Source: Dipteris shenzhenensis | Taxonomy: Eukaryota > Polypodiophyta > Polypodiopsida > Gleicheniales | Direction: 5' to 3' (one strand) | Length of the DNA: 64,000 nt | Assembly: GCA_047967505.1 (NCBI GenBank) | Contig: CM106539.1 | In this document: in pieces, positions 24,101 to 36,882 of the stretch | Numbering within the stretch: the stretch's first letter is position 1 | Layout: every line of letters starts with the position of its first letter | Notes under the pieces: model-generated | Told to the model about the DNA's origin: nothing | What the model saw: only the letters and a program-made list of their open reading frames with translations | Databases searched by the model: none | Made by a program: the position numbers and the translations under genes

Positions 24101-24330
24101 TAAGAGGAGCACAATTAAATAAAGACTTATAGAATGCATGACTATACAGACAAGTTCTGCTCTGATAAGTCGTCACACAAGCATCACTTTTATTGAAGAG
24201 GGGAGTTTGCATACCTGCCACATATTTTAACTTTGTTGGGAAGACAGGTGTCATAGACACCAACCCCTCCCTTGTTATGGGGATCACAATAGAAATAGTT
24301 GCTCATGCTATAGACTTACAAAGCTAAATC
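21182..24330. other. AT-rich intergenic stretch, no gene recognised
   Basis: Short frames occur on both strands (for example minus 22204-22735), but none shows a recognisable domain. No microsatellite, terminal repeat or RNA gene is evident. Old transposon sequence too decayed to name is likely. Confidence 0.4.
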
Positions 24331-24339
24331 TTGATATTA

Positions 24340-25075
24340 TGCTTCAAGTGTAAAAATTATTGGGGTGAGTTTAAGGAAATGTAAATAAATGGTTATGTAA
24401 GGCGAAAAAACTTAGTGTGTTTAGGAGTGTGAACGTAAAGGAGAAGGAGGAGGGAGAAATTAAGGATTAGAGCAATAAATGTAATTTTAAGATTTAGAGT
24501 ATAAGGGAAGGAGAATTTATAAGAAAGAGGGGCTTAAAGGAATTTCAAAGGTATTTAAAGAATTTTTTTTAAAGAATTTTAAAAAAGAAGAAAACTAATG
24601 ATAGAAATTTAAAGAAAGAATTTTAAAGAAGGAATTTCAAGGAATGGAAAATTATAAAAATTGGGAAGAATTAGGGAAAATAGAAAGGATTTGAAGGAAC
24701 TAGGAAAAATACGAAGCAATATAGAGAAATAGAAAACAATTAGGGGGGAAATAGGAAATTAGGATAAGAATTAAAGACAAAAGGGGGGAAATTGGGAGAA
24801 TAGAAAATAAGAAAGAAAAAACTAGAAGGAATTAGAGAAAAAAGGAAAAAATAGGAAGAAATAGGGAACAATTAGGGAAAATTAGGAAATTAGGATAAAA
24901 TAAAAGAAATTAGGGCAACAGAAAAAACAAAACTTAGGAAAAAATAGGAAGAGGAGAAGTTTGAGAGAGTTGAACATAGGGAATTTAGGAAAAAGAGAGG
25001 ATTGATTAATGAGAAGAAAACAGGGAAATTGGAAGAACTAAGGAAAAGTTGTGAGAGAGAGAGAGAGAGAGTCAA
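24340..25075. repeat. purine-rich tract (A/G on plus strand)
   Basis: About 700 bp are composed mainly of short A and G words such as 'gaattagg', 'aaataggaa' and 'gggaaaat', ending in a (GA)n run at about 25051-25070. The words recur irregularly rather than with one fixed period. No coding meaning is apparent. It lies about 0.7 kb upstream of the GT37 gene. Confidence 0.7.
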
Positions 25076-25753
25076 ATGGTTGAGGGCGTCCATTTTTTAG
25101 AGACTTGCAGACTGAGGTTGAAAAGTGGAAGGGTTGAGTTTTGGCCTTTGGTGAGTGTCGTGCACAATGAGACTATAAGAAATGCTGCAATCGTAGAGCG
25201 CACTCCAATATCCGATATTTTCAACCTTGTAATGCCTTGCTTGTTTTGGTGATTGCTAGAGCTTCCCCAATCGAAAGCTGAGCACGTGGCCACAGGAATT
25301 ACCCAGTGTATGAATTCTTTAAATTACTTAACTTCGTTTCTCTTGGATCGATTTCATTACTAAGCCAGAACCTCCCCTTCTACGAGAGCAGGCCAAAAAT
25401 CTACGTGGTAGTGATTGGTGAAGTCCGATGATCTAGGGGGGGGGGGGGGCGGGGGGCACGGCACGGAAGGCGAGATACGGGAAATTCGGTGGTGGAGTAG
25501 GCGAGGGTTTTACTTTGAAGACGCGAGTTAGAGTTCTGCAAAAGGGGAGAAGAGGAAGAGTCCAGGAGCAGAGCAAGTCGGAAACAAGAGACTTCTAAAA
25601 TCGAGGCTCGCAATGGAATATGTTCGCTTATACTCTAAAGCAAAGCTAAGACACAGCAGAGGCAAAAAGTAGCCATGGAATGGACACGAGGGTGTAAGTT
25701 AACTATTCGTATCATTCTGTTCTCTAAGAAGCTGCTGCTGCTACTTGTTACAC

Positions 25754-25760
<7 letters not shown>

Positions 25761-25786
<26 letters not shown>
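25761..25786. repeat. (GA)n microsatellite in the GT37 5' leader
   Basis: A TG run passes into about 12 GA units, ending 16 bases before the presumed start codon of the fucosyltransferase. GA runs in plant 5' leaders can bind GAGA-type (BBR/BPC) proteins; whether this one does is inference. Confidence 0.8.
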
Positions 25787-25797
25787 TGGTGGTGTAG
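25786..25797 (+). promoter_or_regulatory. minimal upstream ORF before GT37 start
   Basis: ATG GTG GTG TAG reads as a three-codon frame ending four bases before the main ATG at 25802. Both ATGs have a purine at -3 and G at +4, so ribosomes could start at either. If the leader is transcribed as read, the short frame may reduce or tune translation of the main frame. No transcript evidence is available here. Confidence 0.45.
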
Positions 25798-25801
25798 AAG
25801 C

Positions 25802-28008
25802 ATGGAAATGGCTCGCTCCAGAAAACATTCCCATTTGCCGGCCAGCCTTCTGCTCCATGTTGACCCTGATGAGGATGATGATGCTGAGAATGAACGATTG
25901 GAAGCTCGTATCCCTCCTCCTCCTCCTCTTTCCAAACGCCCCAGCTCTCAGTTTTGGGCCCTCCTCGTCTTCCTCCTTGTCGCCTTCTTCATCATCTCTT
26001 GGAGCTTCCTCAGCTTCCCCTCTTCCTCCTCATCTCCTCGCCATCGACTGCTCTCCTCGCCTCTTCGCACTTCTCAAGGCCCGTTTCCTCTCTCCTCCCT
26101 ATTGCACAGTACTTGTCTGCGTCAATGCTGCCAACTGTGTGATCTTGCATGGATGCCCGAATGTCGCGAGAGCGTAGGCATAGGAGATCGATGGAGCTTT
26201 CGATGCGAATCTCTGCAAGGATTCGTCCATTCATGCAAAAACCTTGGGGCTTCTCAAGAGAGTTAAGAAGACATGTTTCTGCAAGGGTTTCAGGGGTTTG
26301 CCATGGAGGAAGCGAGCACAAGAAAAGAAGACACGGCTAGATCACGGTAGTGTGAGAAGCCGTTGCTTGGGAGAAGGACAAAAGACGAAATGCTTGGGAC
26401 AAGATCGATGGAAAGTTGAAACAGGCTGTGGAATAAATGCGTGGGAATCTTTTGCAACAATCAATTGATTGAAATGGTTGCTTCGTTTTTGCAGGGCGTG
26501 AAGAATGGGATCAAGATCGGAAGAAAGTGCAAGAAGAGGATGATAAGTCTGTGGGAGGATTGTTATCCAGCGAGCTGGATGGAGAGCAATGCAAGAGCAG
26601 GGGTCTCATCCATGGCTACCGGCGGAAGTCGAGCTACACCCCATCGCCATATCTAGTGGCCAAGCTCAGGAAGTACGAGGCGCTGCACAAGAAATGCGGT
26701 CCGGGAACAGCAAGCTTCAACCGGAGCGTCGATCTTCTGCTGAAGCAAGGCAACCATTCATCGTCGTCTTCGTCTTCCTCATCTTGTCGATACGTCGTTT
26801 GGATCGCCTACAGTGGCCTCGGAAACAGAATTCTCTCCATCGCGTCCACCTTCGTCTACGCTCTCCTCACAGACCGCGTGCTTCTCGTCGATGGCCGATC
26901 CGACCTCGCCGATCTCTTCTGCGAGCCCTTCCCCTCCTCCTCCTGGCTCTTGCCCCCTGACTTCGCTCCCCTCGCTTCCCTCTTCTTCAACTCTTCCTCT
27001 CCCCACCGCTTCGGCCACCTCCTCCAACAGGCTGCCCTTCGTATCCCCGACACAGGTCCCCTCCTTTCTAGCCCCTCTGCTTCTTCCCTCCCCGTTCCTC
27101 CCTTCGCCTTCGTCGACCTCTCCCATGGATACGATTTCTACGACAAACTGCTCTTTTGTCGTCCCGAGCACGCTCTCCTGGACCGCGTCCCTTGGTTGAT
27201 CTTCAAAACCAATCTCTATTTCGTCCCTTCCCTCTACCTCTACCTTCCTCACTTCCGCGAGGAGCTGGAGCGCCTCTTCCCGCAGCGGGAGGCCATCTTC
27301 CATCACATCGGTCGCTACCTCTTCTACCCTACTGACTCCGTCTGGAGCTGGATCACCCGCTTCTACCATGCTTACCTCGCCAAGGCATCGCTCAAGATCA
27401 GCATACAGATCCGCACGTTCGTTTCAGCCCCGGTTGCCTTGCCTTATCTCGTAGATCAGATCTTAGCATGCGCTGTGGAGAACAAGTTGCTTCCTAACGT
27501 CACGGATAACGAGCAAGCCAAAATCAAGACTCAGGAGGGAGATTCCATAGCCGTTTTAGTGACATCGCTGCTGCCGGATTACTCCGAACGGATTAGGGAC
27601 ATCTATTTGGATCACCCCACGGAGACGGGAGCTGTCGTGAGTGTGCATCAGCCCAGCCATGAGCTTCACCAACAGACACAAAAGCATGGGCACAATAGGA
27701 AGGCCTGGGCGGAGATTTGCTTATTGTCATTTAGCGACAAACTGATCACGAGCCCAATGTCGACCTTCGGGTATGTAGCTCACGGTCTTGCAGGTATCAA
27801 GCCTTGGATCTTGGCGCGCGTTGAGAATGATACAGTTCCTTGGCCTGTATGCTCCCGCACGCCCTCCATGGATCCTTGTTTCCATGCTCCTCCCTACTTC
27901 GATTGCAACCTCAACCGGGGAGCGGATACCAGCGAGGTTCTGCCTTTCGTCAAGCATTGCGAGGATGTACGTTGGGGTCTCAAACTATTTCCGTCATCGG
28001 ATTCTTGA
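25802..28008 (+). CDS. GT37 fucosyltransferase (xyloglucan FUT1-like), two exons
   Basis: The product is a Golgi type II membrane protein of the plant GT37 family, which transfers fucose from GDP-fucose to wall polysaccharides or arabinogalactan proteins. Exon 1 is 25802-26108, the intron is 26109-26494 (GTACTT...TTGCAG) and exon 2 is 26495-28008, giving 606 residues. Residues 1-50 are a cytosolic tail with an acidic patch and a proline run; 51-72 form the single membrane anchor. Family motifs follow in order: YSGLGNRILS (GLGNR at 210-214), RVLLVDGRSDL, then KTNLYFVPSLYL and IQIRTF. NRKAWAEICLLSFSD and STFGYVAHGLAGIKPWIL complete them. A Ser run separates the stem from the catalytic domain. 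The start was chosen for its Kozak context and for keeping the anchor. The intron was chosen because it restores phase; a GT at 26121 is the alternative donor. The acceptor specificity cannot be told from sequence. Confidence 0.9.
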
Positions 28009-28814
28009 CTTTCAGGCTCCAAACCAATTTTCATAGCAATTGCAAACTGTCATCTGGGATCTGCAACCATCCCCCATATCTCTCGGAATTTTATGTTGAG
28101 CATAGAGAAGTGAATAATCATTCGATCGACTGAACCAGTTTTACTCATACGACAACCAATGTCTGGACTGTTCTGAGCTGTTCATTGAACCATGGACTCG
28201 TTGGACTGTTCTGTATAAACTCATGATCTCCCTCACTTAAAAAATTGATTTTTGCAAATGATTATACTATCTTGTCGTAGGAATTACAGTTTCCCTGTCA
28301 TGAAACTGAGGATTGTCTCTGTATTCCGTCTTAATTTTCCCAAAATTACTCAGACATAGAATCTAAACGAGTAATCGAGTACTTTGATTATCTTTTTACC
28401 TTGTCAGCCTTTTCGTTTAACGCCCAAATTTATGCATTCTAGTAAGCATCCCAAAGCCTCAAACATAAAATAAAAGCTTCCGAAGGACGAAGCTTTTATA
28501 CATTTAGATACCTTGTCATACTTTTAATACATTTAACAAGAGTGCACAAATGCTCGTGAGGAGTGAAGCACAAATGCATGTGGGCACTCCCTTTCAGCAT
28601 AGTGGTAAAAGCAAGCACTCTTGGGTGCAAAAGAAAAGCCACATGACTTTTTTTAAGGGTATTGGGCTATGAAAGGTAATTTTTATAGGCATAAAATGGC
28701 AATTTGCAACACAACTCGAAAACCTACACGAAAGAAGTTCCAATCCTCGAGTATAGCACTACTTCTAAGGAGGCAATGCGTTAAGTTGTGGCATGCATTT
28801 TGTAAGACTTTGGG
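28009..28814. other. GT37 3' flank and intergenic sequence
   Basis: The first couple of hundred bases probably include the 3' untranslated region, but no unambiguous polyadenylation signal stands out. Around 28600 'agcatagtggtaaaagc' resembles a tRNA A box, but no convincing B box follows. Nothing else is recognised. Confidence 0.35.
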
Positions 28815-29021
28815 GTGTCCATTGCATTAAGTTGTGGCATGCATTTTGCACCATCATGGCTATATGAGCCATCCTTTAAGAGTGCAAATGTCTCTTCATA
28901 ATGTGTTCCATATTCCTAAGCATATCAGTTGGCAAATATTATGGCTTTGTATTTGTCAATTGTTATATCTAGAATAAGTGTGACTCTATAAACCTTTTTC
29001 TATTTAGGTTCTTCTATCTCC
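28815..29021. repeat. about 205-bp direct repeat, left copy
   Basis: This copy starts GTGTCCATTGCATTAAGTTG and ends in 'aggttcttctatctcc'. It is highly similar to 29516-29721. The copies are 0.7 kb apart and in the same orientation. The right copy runs directly into the copia remnant. Confidence 0.8.
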
Positions 29022-29515
29022 AATTTTTCAAACCACCCTTGCACAGTTTTCATTTACTCTTTTCTCCTCACATCTCATCTTTTATTGCTTTGCCATTCCC
29101 CCTCACACATCTCCTCCTTGCTTTCACACCGCCCTCACCATGCCATGCACTTCGCCTGCCTGTTGGCTTGCTATGGGGTAGGGAAGGGCCACGGGGACCC
29201 CTTTCCTCAAAGGAAGCCAAGATTCTCGGATATCGATAACGATCGGTCGACGGAGGCCGGAGCTAGAATTTGATCGGATTCCATCCGGGAAATGGCAACA
29301 CGTGGCCCTTTCCAGTCGTCAAGGTCAACTGGGAAGCCTACATGGCATCAAAGGTGACATTGTGTGCTCCGGTGTGGCATCAGAGATGATTTGTCTACAT
29401 GGGTGGTCGAGACATGTCGACATTGGTAGTTGGGTTGGTCCATGAGTCGGTGGCGGTGGGTCGTGGGTACCGGTTAGGGTGTCTGTTACTTGGTGGGTCG
29501 TGGGTACCGGTTAGG

Positions 29516-29721
29516 GTGTCCGTTGCATTAACTTGTAGCATGCATTTTGCACCATCGTGGCTATATGAGCCATCCTTTAAGAGTGCAAATGTCTCTTCAT
29601 AATGTGTTCCATATTCCTAAGCATATCAATTGGCAACTATTATGGCTTTGTATATGTCAATTCTATGTCTAGAATAAGCGTGACTCTATAAACCTTTTTT
29701 TGTTTAGGTTCTTCTATTTCC
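29516..29721. repeat. about 205-bp direct repeat, right copy
   Basis: It matches 28815-29021 over its length with scattered substitutions. It is preceded by a tandem duplication of about 37 bp ('ggtgggtcgtgggtaccggtt...', near 29454 and 29491). The arrangement could be a segmental duplication or the two ends of a short insertion spanning 29022-29515. Confidence 0.8.
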
Positions 29722-31760
29722 ATTACTTTGGCCATGAATGCAAAATTTTCTTTTGTAGGTCCATCTTCCCAATTCTTTCTAATCATGAGATCTTTTGACA
29801 TTAGTGATGGAACTCTCTGGTATACCATGATGACCATATGGTTTGTCAACTATATTTGGGATGTTTTCTTTGAACACCATTTGAATGAGCTAGAAATTTA
29901 TTTATGAATAATTGGAGTCGGAGACAGTGCTATTGAATCTTAGCTTTATCAAAATATGAGGTTGTCTCATCAATAATAACAATTCTAGAAATCATGAGCT
30001 TTCTTTTGACTGAATCAAAAAGGCGGTATGCCTTTGATCCTTGTTATAGCCTTTGAAGACATTTGATGTATTCCATATCCAAGTTGTTACAGAGTCCATC
30101 TTGAATATGTGCATATATATGCAAGAGCGACCGATAGTCTCAAATGACTAACTGAAGGCTTTGCTCTACGAGATGGCTACTTGTCCAATATGGATGGGGA
30201 ACATTTTTCTCATCTAACATGCATCTAGCTTACTTTGCTATGACTATGTTCTTTCTTTATGTATACCTGGTACTACTATACCTACATGTAAACTCACTCT
30301 TTTGCCAAGATGTCTAGAAGGCTGATTGAACTCTTCATGCTTATACTCTCCTTCATTGTCAAATTAGAAGATATTTATATACTTTCCAGCTTGACTCCAT
30401 CAAATCTTTGAACTCTCTAATTGCATTGATAGCATCTAATTTTTCCTTTAGAAAATAGATTCAAGCATTTTTGGAGCAGTGAAAGTGATGAAATACAAGG
30501 CTTTGTTTAATGAAAAGGTTAAATCATAACCCCAAATGCTTGAATGTATAATCTAGAGTATGTCACTGCACCTAGACCATGAAGTGGGAAAAGGATGACA
30601 ACGTTGCTTTGCCATGTAGGATGATTGACAAACAAATATACATTCGAAAGGCCTTGAACAATGTTTGTCTACTTGACTGCAATCAAGCTTTAAAATTGAG
30701 GTATGCAAACCAATTGTACGATAATGTGCTTAGAAAAGCACTTGGTTCTTATGAGAAGCCATCAAAGCTCTCTAGGTATTAGTGAAGAAGGCTTAGACAT
30801 TCTGTCGATCTTAACACCCTTTTCAATGCTTTTTTTTAACAATGTGACTAAACTTGTTGAAGACCAATTCCATATCTTTTTCAATTATCTAGCTAATTAG
30901 CAAGAGATTATTGCTATTGTTGGCATCACCTATGCTTTATGTGTGTTGCATTCATCAGTATGAAGAGGAATATTGCCAATATCTATTATACTTTGCAAGG
31001 AAAAGTCACCCATGATTACATTCTCTTTTGCATTTTTGTTCGTATGCAATTCTGAAAACCAGTATTTCTTGTGAGACATGCGATTGCTTGCTTCCAAATC
31101 AAACCACCAAACACCATCATTTGTTATCCAAGTACTTTGGACTTACTACATTTGATTTTGATGTTGGTTTCCAACTCTATTATCTGTGAAGCTCATGATT
31201 CTTTGAATGTGTGTTGATGATTCTTTGAATATATAGTGGAACTCCTTCAAATCTGCCCTTGCATAAGAATGTCGAACATCACTTCACAGCATCTTTGGTG
31301 ACCATGGCTATCACAAATTAGTCATAGTCCATTCAATCCAATTTCTTGCCCAATTGATGCAAATAAGCCTTTAAGGCCTTTAAGTCAAAAGGTAATTAAA
31401 TCCTATCTTAAAATGTGATTTCTTGGAATTATTAGGTAATTCTCAAGAATGATAATCCTATACATGTTCTTTGCACCGAATCCAATCTCTTTTGTTTCCA
31501 TACACGTCATGATTGGAATCATGATGTCCTTAACATTGACGTTAATTTAGATTGAGTGATAACTAAGCTCTTCCATCCCAATGCACTTATCACTGAGGTA
31601 TTTTGCTTCATCAATTGAAAAGGGTGTTATTGAGCTTGTTTCAAGAGGTTCTATTCTACTCTCTATTACTATGTCAATGTTCCATAATTTCTTTGTACAA
31701 AAGATGTTCACAAGTTTGAACTCCCAGTTCATTATCATCATCCAATTTGCTATTTTGGTC
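29640..31760 (-). mobile_element. heavily degraded Ty1/copia element
   Basis: Minus-strand pieces, with many stops, match copia polyprotein landmarks in the expected order. Near 31090-31130 is WWFDLEASNRMSHKKYWFSEL, the protease/pre-integrase block in which the DSGAS active site has become DLEAS. Near 29930-30040 is a piece resembling the end of the integrase region (SRIVIIDE, compare ISRDVIFDE). No LTRs were found and no frame is intact. The gag side (31500-31760) is only a weak match. Confidence 0.5.
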
Positions 31761-31769
31761 CGAAAATAT

Positions 31770-32561
31770 TTTACCGTGATATAATCTTGCCATGATCAAA
31801 TTGATACAAAAATGATATTACAAACTTGTGAGTGCATAAGACTATTCCTTTTACTTATTAAGAGAGAATGGCAGAGACGAATTGGAAATTAGTAAAAGTA
31901 TATGAAGATATAGCAATAGTGCTAAAAATAGTGCTAGAAACAAAGTTATATTTGCACAATATGTCAAAGAATACCGAAAATAGCCAAAACGTCTTTACAA
32001 GTATTTAATATCCCAAGGTATCTATGAAGACCATCGAAATCTGATACAAGATGATCAAGATATGGCTCGATTTGCTTAAAAACGATTGGCTACAAATGCA
32101 CCTTGTGGATTGAGGATTCTTATAGAGGAGGAGACAAAACATGGTACTTCTCAAACTTGGATAGATGCAAAGAGGTGCACTCTTTGTAAGAAGCTCAAGC
32201 CAAATGTTCACTAAACCAAAGTCCTTCCCCCTCTCAAGATTAGTTTTCCAAGGTTCCCTTTGGACCCAACCTATGCCTCCCAATCTATCAAGAGCATGAG
32301 TTATTCCAAAATAGAGCTCAAACCATGTATTCATTGTATGGAAGCCTTCCCCCTCTCAAGATTAATCCACCAAGGTTACTTTTTGACCCCTTTCTTATTC
32401 GTCTTCATTGTGAGGTATTTGGGTTCTATTTGTGTAAGCAAAACTTTGGCACTATTGGCCATGTCACTCTAAGATTCAAAACTAGCAAATGATATAGCCC
32501 CATGAAACCCTTGGCTTTGCATATTTGGATTTTATTCCTCACAACTAGAAATTTCAAATAC
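31770..32561. other. intergenic sequence, no gene recognised
   Basis: The phrase 'ccttccccctctcaagatta' occurs twice in slightly different form, near 32223 and 32345, suggesting a small internal duplication. No open frame here carries a motif that I recognise. Confidence 0.35.
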
Positions 32562-33997
32562 GGCAAGCATATTTCAACCTTTCATAGTGTTGGATTTGCG
32601 AGATGCTTTGACCCAAATGAAAAAAGATAAATTTCCAAGGCGTGATGGTTTTAATGTGGAGTTCTATTTGCATTTTTGGGACTTTTTGAAATTTGATCTG
32701 GTAAACATGGCCAATAAGGTAGTAGAAGAGGGTTCTCTTTTGGAGAACGTAAATGCCGGATTGGTAAAACTTTTCCCTAAGATGCAAACCAGATTAAAAT
32801 TCGATGATTGGAGACCAATCACGATGCTAGACATTTCCTGCAAAATCTTGGCTAAGACAATTACTTTAACGATTCCAGGTATTGTATCTATTTGGTGGAC
32901 AAGGAGCAAAGTGTCTTCAGCAAAGGCCAACATATCATTCTGAATGTGTCATCAATCTTGGATTATGCCTACACCTTTGGTTAAAAGTGTATGTTGTTCG
33001 GATTTGACTTCGACAAAGCATATGATCGAATTTCATGGGAGATTCTCTTGGGTGCTGGAGCATGTGGGTTTTGGTTCATTCCTAATTAAGGTGGTGCATG
33101 CACTGTTTGGCAAGGCATCTGCGATTTCATGCATAAATGAGGTGGTTGGGAGATTCAATTTTTGTTGACCTGTAAGGCAAAGGTGCCCTTTGGCATCCCT
33201 CCTCTTTTCAATATGCACCATGCCTTTGATTGGGCTAGTCAAGCAAGGATTACTCTCTAGGTCCATTAAAGGGGTTTCCTTGCCTTCTGGGATGCAATTT
33301 TATGTACAAATGTTTCGCGGATGATTTAGTTGTGTTTGCTCTAGAAGGGAGAATGTTAGGAACCTCTTTTAAGTTCTACATTTGTATTGTCTTGCTTCAG
33401 ATTCGGTATGTGGTATGCCCAAAACCTTTGCATCAAGGGTCAATTTGGATGCTCTTCCTGATTGGGTAGCTGAATTTCCAATCAATTGGATCCCTCGTGG
33501 ACACATTATTTGATATCTGGGTGCTCCGTTGGGTTTGGGTCTCACTTTGTGTCAGAGATTTTTGTGGTTCAAGGATCGATTTTGACAGAGATCATGGCAT
33601 GGCGCAGGTTGACCTAAGGGTGGAATGTTCGTTTCCTGCTCATTAACCATGTGTTGGTAGCCCCTACAACAACATAAATAGCCTTGGTATGGCACTTTAA
33701 AATCTCCCACTGGCATGAGATCAAGAAATTGCTCCGTGCATTCCTTTGGGATGAGGAGAATGGAGTGAGGCCGTTACACTATATTCCGTGGAAGCAGCTC
33801 AAGCTGTCTAAGGTATGTGGAGGTCTCTCCCTCCCAAGTATGTATAAGATGAATGTTTCTCTTATTACAAAGTGGTTCCCTAGATTTTTTCAATGCTCAC
33901 CATTGTGGAGGGAGGTGATTTGCTTTTATGTGAAGAAAAGTGAGGGGAAAGGTGTGGGTAAGTGGCCAGGCCCCACAGACTATGACAAATTAAGGGG

Positions 33998-34299
33998 CTT
34001 ATGTCATGGATGGGAAAAAGGAGGGAAACAAGGATGGCTATTTTGGATGTTTTTCCCTTGGAGGAGCCTAGTTTGGACGTTTTTCCCTTGATACATGAAA
34101 TGTCACATCAATGGTAGAGCAATGTCACATCAATGGTTCTCAAGAGTGTGGGGAATAGCACCTTGAGGTCGAGAGCATGGAGTGTTATTTCCCATGGTCC
34201 CACCCTTTTCCCTCCTATTTTCCCTCTATTTCCCATGGTGCATTTGCATAGCATACCAAAAATAGCTATTTCTCATGCATTTCCCTTCCATGACATAAG
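33998..34299. mobile_element. short TIR element, copy 1 (inside LINE)
   Basis: The element begins CTTATGTCATGG and ends in the exact inverted repeat CCATGACATAAG, 302 bp in all, with no coding capacity. The interior matches the copy at 57745-58064, including 'caatggttctcaagagtg', 'aatagcaccttgaggtc', 'catggtgcatttgca' and 'aatagctatttct'. It fits a non-autonomous DNA transposon (MITE). No clear target-site duplication was found, so the superfamily is open. Confidence 0.75.
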
Positions 34300-35345
34300 G
34301 CATGCTTTCCCCTTAAGGTCACCGGCTCAAATCTTGTAGTAGGATTGGTAGATGGATGGAAACATTGTGTCGAAACCTCGGGAGGTCGCGGTTGAGAGGG
34401 GAAGCATATTTGGTGAAGTGGTGCCTTGTTGGTGGATGGTAGTTGTTGGCACTCTTAAATCTGCAGCATGCAAGATCCTTGCATAGAGCTGAGGTTAGAC
34501 ATTGGTCTCAGTTGTGGGATGTGAGGAAAGCTTTATAGAAGTGTTTTGGCCAAGTTAAGCAAGAATTTGGGTTGTCGAATTTGGATGCCAATTTTTTGTT
34601 AGGTGTGGTTGCAAGAGTTCCACATAGCTAGCTGACAAATGCAATACCAAGTGATCATAGGCAGATCAACAATTGGTGCGTGGGTGGAACCAATCTATGT
34701 AAATTCTCTGCGAGGGTGCTTTACGGAGAGATTCTAAAGGATAGATTAAACGAGGATGACCTCAATTCCAAATGGAATTAATGTAGAAGCCCAAGGTGGT
34801 GGCGTAAGCGATTTAGGGAGATATGGAATAGTCACCTCCTGGGTAAATTTAGTTTCTTACTGAGGAAAATTATTCACTCCCGACTTCCTAGTTGTGGCAA
34901 GCTGTCTAAATGGGTTCTTGTCAACCCAGTTTGTGGCTTGTGTGGAAGGGCGTTTGAACCGGTTAAGCATTTGTTTGGGGAGTGTTCTTTGGTTAGGGAG
35001 GTTTAGAAATGCTTGGAGCAAGTGGTTAAAAGGTCGGGATGGTTGAGTTCTATTATGTTTCGAAATAATTGGAAGATGGGGGTCATGGGTAAGACGGTCA
35101 ACATGCCTTTGATGTTGGCAACCTACTGGACTTCTCTTGGAGTAGGAGTTTGTTAGGCTACTTGGTTGCCACGAAATGCAGCGTGTTTAGATTTGCTGTG
35201 GCTTTTGGAATGAGCTTATTAGAGGTGCAAAGGCTGCTAAAAACGATCCGCTTTGATTTGGGAAACTGGATGTTGAAGAAAAATCCCCCCCTACGGGTCA
35301 GTCTGCTTGATATGCATAAGTTATGTGAGAAATTTTTTAGCTACA

Positions 35346-35824
35346 TGTGAAAAACCAGACTTTTCGAGAATGCAAATGTGTGCAATGCATGCATAATTTG
35401 AATGCCAATTGGCTCTCCAATGGGGAAGAGCGCCCTCGTGAGAGTACTTGTTTCTATTTCGACCTACATGCAAGGTGGGAGAGATGGCGAATGAATGCAA
35501 TGTGGTAGAGAGAATGCTACGTGAGATTCACAATGAAACGATGATACCCTTTCATTAATGTCCCTTGAGATCACTCCAGTTCCATCTTCCCATTTACACC
35601 TACCCTTATCCTATGACCCATGCACCTACCATTCATGCACTCTAATGCACCCTTTCCCTTCCTATTGCCCCTAGGACCTAGACACGTGTGTGCACATCTT
35701 TATTACTAATCATTGGCCAATGTTACATAGTTTTGGCGGTACTATTTACACCGCTTGATCGATCATAAATACAAAGTTCTAATGACTATTGATTAACTAA
35801 ATAATCATTTCTCTTGTCATGACA
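35346..35824 (-). repeat. 3' LTR of the gypsy element
   Basis: This 479-bp copy runs TGTGAAAAACC to TCATGACA on the plus strand. Compared with the other LTR it lacks about 41 bp after 'aaatacaaa' (near 35775) and shows scattered substitutions, so the insertion is not very recent. Confidence 0.9.
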
Positions 35825-35993
35825 CTCCCTCGTGCTTGAATGAGCAGAAGTCCTTTTCTAGATTATTTCTTGTCTCTTCCTCTTACGTGCACTTTCTCTT
35901 GTTACTTCTACAATCGCATCGCCTCTTTATAATCTGTGAGTATCTGTGAAAAATCTGTAAAGAACTTTTCTTCCATCCATTGTACATCACTAG

Positions 35994-36882
35994 CTAGCTA
36001 GCTAGTCTTTTAAACTTCAGTAAATACATATATCTCTTCTTTCCATGAGTACACTTCTCTTTATGGTACACGATCTGTTCCGGAGTAAGAACTTCAATCC
36101 CATCTTTAAGTTTTGGTTCTTCTTGATGCTGAGTATCCAAAAACGCAAAAGTATCGCCATGGTATCTCTTCAAATTGCTCACATGAAAGATATTCTTCAT
36201 ACACCAGTGGGCTGGTAATTTCAGCTCATACACTTTGGATCCTTCTTCTGGATATAAAGTTGTTGAAATCTGAAATGGACCATAAAACTTCGGTGCTAAC
36301 TTGACATGTTTTGTACTTCCTCTCACTGACTTGATTCTTCTTTTATCAATCTTCAGTAAAACCCAATCATCCTCCCTGTAATAAACTTCTTTTCTTTTTT
36401 TATTGGCTGCCTTGGATTATTGAACCTGGGCCTTCTTAATATGTTCTTTTACCTGCTCAATAAACCAATGACATATGCTCAGCAAACTGGTCAGCAACGA
36501 AAATTCACTCCCCCAAGTGTGTTATTGGAGTGGGTAAACATTGCCCATAGATGATTTCAAATGGGGCTTTCTTGGTGGAAGTATGTACACTGTTATTATA
36601 AGCAAACTCTAACATGGGTAAGAACTCTGGCCACCTTTTACATTGGTTATGGACATAAGCTCGAAGTAAAGTAATTATGGTTTGATTGGCATTCTCACTT
36701 TGTCCATCTCCTTGAGGATGGAAGGCTGTAGTAAATTTCAATTTGGTTCCGAGATTCTCTAATAGGGCTATCCAAAAGTTGCTAATGAAACGGCCATCAT
36801 TATTGGATACAATAGATTTTGGTAACCCATGTAACCTAAAGATTTTCCTAATCAATAACCTTGCTATTTCAGGAGTAGACAA
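35994..36882 (-). pseudogene. gypsy integrase core and chromodomain-like tail
   Basis: The integrase core shows FRLHGLPKSIVSNNDGRFIS, then TAFHPQGDGQSENANQTI and EFAYNNSVH. The C-terminal part has KFYGPFQIS, FHVSNLKRY and a chromodomain-like end (PEQIVYHKEKCTHGKKRYMYLLKF). Chromodomains in this class direct insertion toward modified chromatin. A frame break lies near 36330-36500. Confidence 0.85.

Noticed and set aside
26779-27369. 196-codon open frame antisense to the GT37 exon
   Set aside because: It is Glu/Gly-rich and mirrors the codon bias of the sense gene; the sense strand has clear GT37 motifs.
28590-28680. tRNA-like A box near 28600
   Set aside because: No convincing B box at the right distance and no flanking duplication, unlike the SINE at 58971-59116.
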